In this document: positions 9,753 through 20,223 of the stretch, in pieces
Layout: each line of letters starts with the position of its first letter
Position numbering within the stretch: the first letter of the stretch is position 1
From: Triangularia verruculosa
Taxonomy: Eukaryota > Ascomycota > Sordariomycetes > Sordariales > Podosporaceae
Length of the DNA: 64,000 nt
Assembly (NCBI GenBank): GCA_033296885.1
Contig: MU863884.1
Location: forward strand, 1 to 64,000
Direction: 5' to 3'
Notes under the pieces: generated by a model
The model's input: only the letters and a program-made list of their open reading frames with translations
The model's database searches: none
What the model was told of the DNA's origin: nothing
Made by a program: the position numbers and the translations under genes

Positions 9753-11756
9753 TCAGAGAGTAACCTTGGATGTGGTTCCTGGTGATCTCCCTTCGATCAC
9801 CGCGGTATCCTTCCCACCTTTAGGCTCGGGGATACTATCACGGCCCGATGAAGATGACTTGCTGTGTCTCCTAAGGGAGCTGGTATCTTTCTCTGTTGTT
9901 GTAGCCGGTGGCACTTCGACGACTCCTGCTGTTGGTGGACCGGCTGGCTGGCCTGGGCCTCCTGGACCACCGGGACCTTGCTTCTTCTTGATACTCACCC
10001 ACTCCATACCGAACGACATAAACAGAGCCACAAGAACGACTCCAAGCGCCGCCAGGAAGATGTCCCGGCATGCGAATTCATACGCATCCACGATCCTATG
10101 TCTATACTCGGGTGGAACCTGCTGGCTAAGATGTGTGGCGCCTTCGGTGACAATAAGTCTAGGCGGTAGGCCAGGAACGTCCGCGAGCTGATTGACCAGG
10201 CTGTTGCTTAGAATTGTCTGTCCGACCGAGGTAAAAACAGCACCGCCTAGCTGCTGTACGAAGAAGTTGATAGCAATCCCCGCCGGCATGTCCTGCTTAG
10301 GAAGTACTGCTTGGACGGCCAGACCACTAGTTTGCATGCCAAACCCAACACCGAAACCAGCCAGGAACTGAAAGGCAATCCAGTGGGACGACGGGCTGTC
10401 CTCTTGAAGAGTACTGAGTAGGCCTTCTCCGATGGACATGAGAATGGGCGCTACGATCATCGAGGGGACATAGTAGCCGATTGCCTGGGTGGCAAACCCA
10501 GAGCCGATGCTGGAGAACACCAAACTAAGAACCAAGGGCACGGTGTAGATTCCTGATTTTATCGGATCGACCTGCTTGACCGTTTGGACTAATTGTATGT
10601 TAGCATCCGACGGTAAACGAAAAGTAGAGGCCCAACAACAACTTACACCAGATTGGCACATAGTACACCAGCATCAGCATAGATCCCGACAAGAAGAAGG
10701 TGTAAAGGGTGCCAAAGAACACACTCCTCTGAGTAATCACCTTGGGCGGAATGGTCGCAGTGTTGGGCAGCTTAATCTGGACCGTAGTGTAGCAGATTGT
10801 ACAGATCCCAAAGATGACGAACAGCAGAATGATACGCCAGTTGCTCCAGTCATAAGTCGAACCACCCCATTGGAAGGCAATGAAGAGACAGACAATGCCA
10901 GGGAAGAGAAAGAAGATGCCAATGGGATCCAATCGCTTGACATGTCGGCTGAAGGGGGCTGGTTCCCGAGTTTCCTTCTTGGGAGTCCACCACAGCCATA
11001 GGAACACCGAGGCGACAGCACCAATGGGGAGGTTGATGTAGAAACACCATCTCCATGTCGCTCCGCCGGTAAAGCCACCGCCAACCAGAGGGCCCATCAC
11101 AGATGCCAGCCCAAAGACCATGCCAAAGAGGCCTTGGAACTGTGGCCGCTTGTGTAGTGGCACCATATCGATCAGGACCAGCAGGGTTCCCGAGAAGATT
11201 CCAGCTCCGCCCAAGCCAGCAATTGCACGGCCCAGAATGAAGACAATGGAATTGGGTGCTGCTCCGCAAATAGCGGATCCAATTTCAAAGATGAAGATGG
11301 ATGTGAAGAATGTCCTGAAACCACAAGTCAGTAAAGTGTTCACTCGCACAAGAGTTTCACAATGACGTACCACTTCTTGTCGTAAAACCTGTAAATGCGG
11401 CCGTACACCAGTTGGGCACATGCCGTCGTGAGCATGTAAGATGAGCCATACCAGCCGATATCTCCCAGTGAATTGAACTCGTCCGTAATTCTGGGGACGG
11501 CAGTGGCAATGATGGTGCGGTCAAGGGCAACCAGGAAGAGGGCGAGAAAGTTACACAGAATTGTGACCCAGAACTTGACCCTTTTGGGCTTGTAGAGGTC
11601 TTCATCACCCCCCACTGATGCTCCCGGGGGTCCTGGAGCTGGAGCGAGCTTCTCCACGTCGCTAGTTGGCGGAGTTGAAGAGCCCGGCTGGGTGAGCTTT
11701 CCCGACTGCCCGCTCCCGCTGCCGAGCGAAGTCAGAGATTGCTTCTCGGTAGCCAT
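9753..11756 (-). CDS. MFS transporter, DHA2 (14-helix drug:H+ antiporter) type
   Basis: A proton-coupled efflux pump of the fungal DHA2 group, relatives of which export toxins, drugs or secondary metabolites at the plasma membrane. Minus-strand exons are 11756-11371, 11314-10647 and 10588-9753 (629 aa). After about 75 hydrophilic residues comes the first helix with ALDRTIIATAVPRITDEF, close to the antiporter motif, then GDIGWYGSSYMLTTACAQLVYGRIYR, GRAIAGLGGAGIFSGT, GPLVGGGFTGGATWRWCFYINLPIG and, in the second half, NFFVQQLGGAVFTSVGQTI. The C-terminal 90 residues are Pro/Gly- then Ser-rich and probably cytosolic. The gene is divergent from a Zn2Cys6 regulator gene about 2.15 kb away, a frequent arrangement for a regulator and its target, but the substrate is unknown and there are no biosynthetic genes alongside. 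Confidence 0.93.
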
Positions 11757-13911
11757 GGTGGGCAGATATCCGAGACGGCCACTGACCCAGGGCTTGCGGA
11801 GGGCCGGTTCGATAAATGGGTAGATAGCTGTGTCGCAGGCGATGAGTGTCCAGCCGAAGGGTATCGACAAACTTGGCGGGCAAGGAAATGAGCTTTGAGG
11901 GGGCTGTTTGTAAATAGGAGAGGCGCGGCAAGGGAGGAGACTCGAAGGGCGTGACCTTGTGCAAGCTTTAAAGGTGTTTGGTATTTGTTGCAAGACTCAG
12001 ACCTGACGGGTGGGCGAGACAGGAATGCGTCTCGGGCCTATTGCTGCGCGCGGCCAGAGACAAGATGTCGTCAGGGAATTACCTTTTGGAGGATAGAGCA
12101 GCGTGGAATGGGGTTATGCCCCCGGGACGGAAGATGAGGTGACGGCCACGAACAACATCGACAAGCCACAGCCTGGAACTAGGTACCTTAACTGCGTGAC
12201 CGAGACCGCAGGACTCTTGTGTTATATAGAAGCTGCGACCAGGCCGGTGCCTGCCTCGAGCGAGAAGCAACAGCAGTAGCCATGTTCCGCCCGAACACCC
12301 CAAGACTCCGCCGGTTGTCCAGTTAGGTCAAAACAACAAAACCATCCTAAGGTAGGTTGGAACTAACAAGTGGCCAAGAAGCATAAGCAATCTATCCGGG
12401 CCGTGTCAAATGTAGCTGCAGCCGACATGAAGCACCGGTCAATCATATTGGGCACTGGATATTGTGATGCGAGGCCGTTGTTATTTGGACCTGGAGTTTC
12501 CCCAGAAGGGTCCGGTGGTAGTGTAATAAGTGGCGTACAAAAAAGCCCGACATCGCAACGGTGCGTCTAGTGCAAACGGTCTTTTTTAGTGTGGATGCCC
12601 AATCCCTGTGGGATCGTCCAATCGCGACTAGCGCCGGCATCTCTCAGAGCTAGTCCCTGTTGGTGGAGACTGCCCAGACCGGGCATGAGCACGTCCCTTC
12701 GGTCCCGAGACATCTCACCATCCCAATCTTTCTTTGTCTTAGCTTTTGACAGCTGCTCCCCAGCTGACATGCACCGGCCGTGTATATATTCCCCTCTGCC
12801 GCTGCTCCTTCCCACGATTGGGACCATGTGTGCTGCCTTGTGCGACCTGAGCGCGCCAGAGGCATCCCAATCAGGGTGAGGGGTCTCCTTCCTGCCTAGG
12901 GGTCTCTTCAGGTCCGACTGGTAGGTAGCGGAGAGCGGAGGTCATGGAGTGCGGTATGATACCAAGTTCATCTGACATTGGCAGCAAGGCAGCCTGCCTC
13001 CCGTTGTGCCTTCTTTTCTGACCTTGACCAGATCTAGAACGGCAGGGGAAGGAAGTGCGGTGTGCGTCAATTCTTCATCGAATTGCACCTCCCGTTTCTT
13101 CAGGATCCATCCACATCTTCACCTTCGCCGCCCCCGCCCCCGCCCCCTTTTCTGATCCTGAAAAGAAGTGTTATGTTTGCTGCTGCTTTCTCTATTTGCT
13201 CGTACATACCTTACATTGAATACCTATCCCTCCATTGCTTCCGTACACATGCACACACGGGGTCTGAGACTCGCAGCACATCCATCAGAAACTCCATCGC
13301 AGCTTTCACTCAGGGAGGTGCCTTCCTAAGAGGAGGGACAAACGGCGCAGCCACTGTGGATGGTCCGACCCATTGACAGCTGCCAATCTCACATTTTGCT
13401 GTCGCTCTGGTGTTGCCTTTGTTGCCAATCGTCCAGGTCGCCAGTCGTCACCAGTTACCAATTACCAGTTACCTATCGGCCATCGGCACAGGTAGTCGGT
13501 CGTCGCACCTCTCATTGCCCGCGCGTCGGCAGTCAAGAGGCCCCCCTGGCAGGACAGGCAGCTTGAGGGATAGGTATTGTTCGGCCCATCCTCGCCGATT
13601 GCGCCGACTCGTGCAGCGATCGCCTGTCTTGACATATACTATACCATACCTCTCTCTACCTTGCCTTGCCGACATCTGGATAGGCTGCCTCGTCTCGCCT
13701 TGCGGCTCTGCCCATCGCTCCGACGGTATTGGCCAGATCTTGCTGGCTGGACCTGGCAGAGCATTGGGGGGGAGGGACCAGAGCGAAGCGCGGCAGACGT
13801 GCATCGCTTCCTACATTCCAGTTCGTCGCTTCGGGCCCGAGCGGTTCACCCGCGCTTCCGGTATCGTTCGAGAAACGACCGTCTACCAGGTCCGCCCATA
13901 TTGCCCACACC
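11757..13911. promoter_or_regulatory. Long divergent region, MFS transporter / Zn2Cys6 regulator
   Basis: No gene is seen in this 2.15-kb stretch between two divergent start codons. A minus-strand TATA-like element (tctatataac when read on that strand) lies at 12221-12230, about 465 bases before the transporter ATG, and tatatatt occurs near 12782 on the plus strand. CGG triplets spaced as CGG-N4-CGG near 13474-13487, plus CCGCCGG near 12308, are the kind of sites Zn2Cys6 proteins bind, but such triplets are common by chance. A C/CG-rich low-complexity run sits at about 13126-13145. Confidence 0.35.
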
Positions 13912-16671
13912 ATGGCCACAGAACAGCTTCTGGAGCAGCCGCCGTCGCCCCCGCGGATCAACATCGCCGCATCTGGGAATGGCCCAGGCCCCGTCACTGG
14001 TTCCGAGCCGTCGGTGATGAAGTTGACGCGCGGTCACTCATGCGTGCTGTGTCAACAACGCAAGGTTCGCTGTGACAAGCAAAAGCCTTGCGCCAACTGC
14101 CTCAAGGCCCAGGTGGAATGCCGGGTGGTGCCCCCACAACCGCCACGGCGCAGGAAGAAGAAGCCGCATGAGAGGGACCTGATCGAGAGACTTCGGAAAT
14201 ACGAACACTTGATGTCCCAGCATGGCCTCCCCTTTGAACCCATCGCCCAGGACCTCAAGCCGTCGGACAATGGAGACGACGTTGCCGATCTGGAGCAGGA
14301 TCTGAGCGGGCTCAAGACCTCGCCGTCAAGCACCGCCGACCATGTCTCGCCAGACCAGGCCAATGACAAGTCAGTCTGCCCCCGGAGAAGTAATAAACAG
14401 TATTTTACCGCGAGCTGACACTCCAGTCCCTCTAGATCAAAGTGGTATCCCAATAACAGCTACTACAAAGACGTAAGTTGCGGCCTTTTCAGGAGGTATT
14501 TCTTGTCATGTATAGGCCCCCCCACAATTCCATTCCTGCCAAAACGCCATCCCGGCCTCCTACATGTTCCTACTTTGCCACTAGACCGTTCTGTCTGATA
14601 TATCAGATCGCCTCGCGGGTCTCTGACATGTGACTAGCAATATCGCAACGCAGACGATGAGTCCTCGGAGGAGGATTATGAGGGGCCAACGCTTCACCAT
14701 GCCTACGATGCCATGTTCGACAACAACGATGGGTTTCCCTTCGTGGTCGGTGGCGCAACGCAAAGCGTAGCCAACCATCACCCGTCAACCATCCAAATAT
14801 TTCAACTCTGGCAAATCTACATCAGCAACGTGAACCCTTTGCTCAAGGTCAGCCATGTACCAACACTCCAGGTGCAGCTCGTCAGCGCCAGCTCGGCCAT
14901 AAACAAGATATCAAGGCCTCTGGAAGCTTTGATGTTTGCCATCTACTTTGCCGCCATCACATCCATGAATGATGACGAGGTTCAAAGTACCTTTGGCGAA
15001 GACAAGGCTGTCTTGTTGGGCAAGTACCACCATGCTACCCAGCAAGCACTTGTCAATGCCGGTTTCATGCGCTCAACTGATCTGGCTGTGCTGCAAGCTC
15101 TGTTCCTTTACCTGGTACGTTCCTGGCCCTGTCCCAGTTAGTGCCGCTGATCTCGCTGTACTGACATCACTCAGCTTTGTGTTAGACAGTATGTAGACCC
15201 ACGATCCCTGTTTTGCCTGATCGGTATGGCGGTGAGAGTAGCGACGAGGCTAGGAATTCACCGGGACGGAGCTCAGTTTGGCTTGACGCCGTTTGAAACG
15301 GAACAACGGAGACGCCTGTGGTGGCAGCTCGTCATACTCGACAAGCGAGTGGCGGAAATTACTGGTTCATCCATCACCGCATTGTCGACATGTGCCGGCG
15401 ACTGCAGGTTTCCCTCCAACTTCAACGATACAGACCTGAGCGTCCATGCCAAAGACCATCCTCCCTCGTATGCCGGGCCGACGGAAATGCTATTTTGCCT
15501 CACCCGCATCGAGCTTACCGTAGCATCAAGCCAGACTGGCAACATGCGCCCTGGGCCCACAACCCCGGGAGGCAGATCCGCGGGAAACAACAAGGCGCAG
15601 AAGGTGCAGTACAGCCCTTCTCCGTCCTCCCCGGATCTTGTCACCCATGTGGCCAACCAGACACTGCCTCACGACCTGGCGAGTTTTCAGCAGTACATTG
15701 AGAATGTGTACCTGAAACATTGCGACCAGCGGATCCCCCTCCAATCGTTCACGCTGCTCATGACGCGACAGGCACTTTCCAAGCTTCGCGTCATTGACTT
15801 TTTAACTCGTAGCTCGGGGATCGAGAGTGTCAACCCATCCGAGCGAGAGGAGCTTTTCATAGAAGCCATCAGAACAGTTGAGTATGACAACATGATTCAA
15901 AGAGCCCCGGAGCTTCAGGGGTATCGGTGGTATACGTACCAGCATTTTCCATTCCCGGCCTACATCTTCCTGATATCGGAGCTTAGAGTGCGAACGACAG
16001 GCAGCTTGTGCGAGCGGGCGTGGAACGCTATGATCGAAAATCACGACCGGCGTGGGTTGCTTAGGAAGAACCTGCGGTCCCCGTTACACATTGCGTTTGG
16101 GCATTTCTTTGTAAAGGCGTGGGATGCGAGGGAGCAGGCCGAACTGCAGCTGGGGAGAGTGTTGGCCACACCACAGATTGTGACATTGCTGAGGAACACA
16201 GTCTCAAAGATGAAGAGGCCAACGGGGCCGGCGTTGAACGGAGGCGACCATCAGGCTAGTGTGCCGGGCCCGCCCGTCGCTCTGCCGCCGCCGATTGTGG
16301 GGGGCAATGATCCGCCAACGGGGCTGTATCCACCGAAAGGGGCTCCCTTGACTCCCGAGGCGATGGGGCCGGTACCGGGAATGGGGCCGCCGGTGGGGCC
16401 GCCGGGAGGACCAGGACCGGGGATGATGGCAATGGGTGAAACGCCTGTCATGTTTAATGGATTTGAAGGCATGAATCCGTTGTTCAGCGGTGCCAATGGT
16501 CCTGGGCCAGGTGGTGGTGGTGGAGCTGGGGGAGGAGGACCGGGTGGGATGGAAGAGATGGACTTTGGGCAGATGGATTGGAACTACCTGGTGCAGTACA
16601 GCTCTTTTGGGGCGTTCAATCCTGCTTATTACCACCAGGGCGGCGCTGGACCTGCGGGGAGCCACCCATGA
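13912..16671 (+). CDS. Zn2Cys6 transcription factor with fungal-specific TF domain
   Basis: A nuclear DNA-binding regulator. Exons are 13912-14369, 14436-14472, 14638-15114 and 15175-16671 (822 aa); using the AG at 14425-14426 instead for exon 2 adds NPSR in place of one Lys (825 aa). The binuclear cluster has C44, C47, C54, C60, C63 and C70 (CVLCQQRKVRCDKQKPCANC), followed by a basic PRRRKKK stretch and a short leucine-containing coil. The middle homology region has SNVNPLLKVSHVPT, FAIYFAAITS and, across the last splice, LCVRQYVDPRSLFCLIGMAVRVATRLGIHRDG, characteristic of the fungal_trans domain. The C-terminal part is a Pro/Gly/Met-rich tail of more than 100 residues ending with an acidic-aromatic stretch (MEEMDFGQMDWNYL), a likely activation region. 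The nearest neighbour is the divergent MFS gene, a possible target. The pathway is unknown. Confidence 0.92.
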
Positions 16672-17052
16672 AAAACAGGGAACGGGATGGCGGCTACCTG
16701 CGTCTATGGGCGGCGCCGAAAACTCGGGTGGCGTCTAGGTTTGGGGGCGCGAGAGGGGCTTGGTGCCGCGAAGTGGATGTGAGACCTGCATGTGCAGCCG
16801 GACTAGGCTGGGACGGGCGTCGGAGAATGACGACTTTGGTAGATGTATGACTCGGCCATTCGGTTCGGGTTCGGGTGACTGAAGTGACGTGCGGCGGTGG
16901 GCGGCGAGGAGGGGGGGATATGTTGTATGAGTGACAACGGGGGGATGGAAGGAAGAGATGGAATGAAAGACAACGCCGCTCACTCATTTTGATGCCTTTG
17001 TTGCTTGCCAGCTTTATTGATGATGGATGGGAAATGATGTTGATGTTTTTGG

Positions 17053-17053
<1 letters not shown>

Positions 17054-17087
<34 letters not shown>
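17054..17087. repeat. (GTT)11 microsatellite
   Basis: About eleven perfect GTT units about 380 bases after the regulator gene stop codon, probably in or just beyond its 3' UTR. Confidence 0.95.
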
Positions 17088-17088
<1 letters not shown>

Positions 17089-17246
17089 GCAAAGTTTGAA
17101 AGGGGATTCTTTTTTGATGATATATTTTTCTTTTTTTCTTTTTCGTTTGGTCGCGAAGTTTGTCTATACCATGGAGAGAATTTCATATTTTTCTTGCTGT
17201 TATACATGAATATAAAATGGAATAGGATTTATATACCACTCATTTT

Positions 17247-17267
17247 ACACACACACACATACACACA
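17247..17267. repeat. CA microsatellite, interrupted
   Basis: A run of AC dinucleotides with one interruption (acacat) in the gene-free stretch after the Zn2Cys6 regulator. Confidence 0.85.
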
Positions 17268-18199
17268 AGAGAAAGATGTGGGAGTGGTGGGGGGTAGAAG
17301 CACATGACACTTGGTAGGATGAATAGAGATTTTTTATATTTTGTCTAGGTATGCTTGGGTCCGGCACGGGGGGCTGCAATTTTGAATGCATGAAATTCGG
17401 GTATATTCTTTCTTTTCCAACACCGAGCAGGAATTGGAACCAAAGGCCATGATGCAAAAATGGGAATTTATGCGTGGTGTGGCTTTGTGGCGGGAAACGG
17501 GGAGGGGAGGGTACGGAACGGGGTGTTGGGGAAAAGGCGAGTTGAATGTCCGGACGGGGGGTTTCATGTACGGTTCTACGAGCGGTTTTTTCTTGAGGGG
17601 CGGGATTGGGAAGGGAAAGGCGGGCGGGAGGCGTATGTTTGTTCGGGGTTTGATATGGGGAGATGGGATTTGGTTTGTGGGAGGGGGAGGGGGGGGGGGA
17701 GAAGTAATGAGCATATTGTTGAGTATTTGCTGTATGTGAGAGGATATATGGTTTGAAGGGATCACATTGGATGAAGTGAGTAAAAGGTGAGATAAGTGCA
17801 TACCTATGAGTTAGGGGGGGGGCGGGATTGGGTGGTTATGGTGTTTGGTGAAGGGGGTTGATTTTGCCTGAGGAGTTGGGAGAAGTTGAGTGAGAGCGTT
17901 TTGGTTCTGAATTAATATCTATGGTGTTCTGCCTCGCGGCACGGAGGTCGGTCTGTCGGTGTCTGGGTCGGGGAAGATATTTCGCGATGGGAAGCAAGGG
18001 GAGGTTTTGAGGGGAGACGGCGGACGGAGGTTATCTTTTGCGATTGGGATTATTTCTTTTTCACAAATCGGTATCATAAGGTAGCCGAGCTTTTGGGTAA
18101 GGGGTGGGTGGTCAATTTATGAACTGAAAAGTAATATCGATATGAGCTGTCGAGGTATAAATCATAGGGTACCTAGAGATCCAAAAGTTCGATCACTGC

Positions 18200-18215
18200 G
18201 AGAGAGAGAGAGAGA
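18200..18215. repeat. GA microsatellite
   Basis: About eight GA units in the gene-free stretch between the regulator gene and set3. Confidence 0.9.
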
Positions 18216-19656
18216 TCTGCAACATCCGTGAATGTGGATTTCATTTGTCCGGACGGCGGCTATGGGAAAATCTACCGTCCGGTCCCGAGATTATGGACTT
18301 GGGAATCTTTGCCCTTTTCGAAAATGCCATTCTGTCTGGGTGGTTTTTGTCGTCGTTGCCTGATAATGATTGCGGCGTTTTTTGGGCAAAGATACAGTAT
18401 ACTCCCGACCTCACTTACCTTCCTATACCCTCCGGAAAGGGGACCGCTCGATTCTTGTTTTATTTTTTTCTTTTCCCTCTCGACATTTTCAAACGTTTTA
18501 CATCCTGTATGAACCGGGCGTAATGTCGTCTCCATTCATCAAGCCCCCCCCACGTCCACCCACCCCCATCACGGAAAAGGTGGCAAATAATAACGTGGTG
18601 CAAAAGCAAGGATTTGGAGCAAGAAAAAAAGGGCAGGTGCCAAGTCAGAATCCCCCCATCATGTGGTGCCTGATGAGGTGCCGGGTACGCTGTAAATCTT
18701 GCTGTGCTGGCAATTTTCTTTCCTCGCTCTCCCTCCTTAAACTTTCGCTCTTGCCCACTTTTATCTCTCTTGCTCGCGTTCCAAGTTTTAAAGTGTTTTG
18801 CATAGTGTCTAGCACGGCTGCACATCATATTCTTTTGGAACCGGAATAACAGCTAGTTTTCCTGAAGGATTTCCCCCTTCTGAGAATACCTATCTCGACT
18901 TTTATATAATCTTCTCAATAGTAAGTGGGAAACGATCATTTCGTCATTTCATACCCCATTGCACCTATGTTCTATAACCAGAAAAGCGTGAGCAGAGTAG
19001 TAGCCCTGCCCTTTTGCGCCCTCTTCTGAACTGCCTCTACTCGAGTAACCCGTCTTTTCCTCCTCACTATCATAGGTATCACTTATACCTCTTTCATTTC
19101 GACAACAACCGGACATGCTCAGTATCTCGAACATTCAACACTCGACACTTTCAACATATCTCAGCACAATTGAAGAAATAGAAAAACCAGTTCCTCATTT
19201 TTATCTTTCCCCGTTTCTTTTCCGACCAAAACGAAATCCCTAATTTTGGTTTCTCTTTGATCGAAAAGAAAAAAGAGAGAGAAAAACAGCCCTATATCGC
19301 GTTGGAAGAGAAGAAGGAAAAAAGAAGTACCGCTTGAAGAAAGAACGACCTTGATCGTATCAAGACACAAAAGCAGCAACAGTCCCAAACCAAGTCCCAA
19401 AAGAATCCCCACCATACCGAAAACCCCAGGTTGGTTCCCTTCCTTATTTCCCCCCTTCCCTTCCTGTAACCCCCTTGAAAGGTACGCCGTCTCCCGCCCT
19501 CTGCCCAAGAAAAAAAAAGCCAAAAAAGAAAGATCCAGCCCAAAATGCGAGAGAGGGGTAGTAGATGAACAATCGTCATCGATCATTCAATACAGCCAGT
19601 GTGGTAGTTTTAATAAACTTAGCCTCCGACCGACCCAAATCATCATCCCTTATTCA

Positions 19657-19682
19657 TCCCTTTCCCTTTCCCTTTCCCTTTT
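19657..19682. repeat. Short TTCCCT hexamer tandem repeat
   Basis: Four consecutive copies of a CCCTTT/TTCCCT unit inside a long polypyrimidine region, downstream of set3. Confidence 0.85.
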
Positions 19683-20223
19683 CCACATCCCCAACCCCCT
19701 ACCCGGACCGCGACCCCGAGCCATTAATCGCACACTCATACATAGAGACCACATCCCAATCCCGATCTTCTTCACTCATCCACCCTATTTTGAGGGACAA
19801 AATAAATAAAAAAAGAGAAAGAGGTGACCAACAACACCAAACTCGACCGGGAAAAGAAATAAGAAGGATATAAGAGTAGAAAAAAAAAGAAAGAGACCCG
19901 GGCCCGCTGCCAAACTCCAAGCCTGATTCATATCATTAAAAGAGGAAATTTGATCGGTGCCGACCCCATTTTTGGCCGACCTAAAATAGTGAAAAGAAAA
20001 AAGCAAAATGCAACGCTTGGATAAAGCAAAGGCATACGCCGGTGATGATATCTCGCGCCAGATGTCAGTTCCGTCCTTTCGATGTCCCCTTTGAAAAAGC
20101 TAACCGAATCCAGCAGCCAACCCCAGGCAATACAGCATGTCGACATCTCTATATACTATTACACGGGATTGACATCATTCAATCCCTTTCATGTCCTACG
20201 CCGCAAAGACGATTATATGAGCT

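Larger units (their letters stand above)
16672..20223. other. 3.5-kb gene-free stretch with strand-asymmetric composition
   Basis: This lies between the 3' ends of the regulator gene (+) and set3 (-). Roughly 16.7-18.1 kb is G/T-rich on the plus strand (G-runs at 17689-17699 and 17814-17822), while roughly 18.4-19.9 kb is C/T/A-rich with polypyrimidine tracts. Microsatellites are listed separately. Long 3' UTRs or a non-coding RNA are possible. No open frame in it has an identifiable domain or a plausible spliced continuation. Confidence 0.45.
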
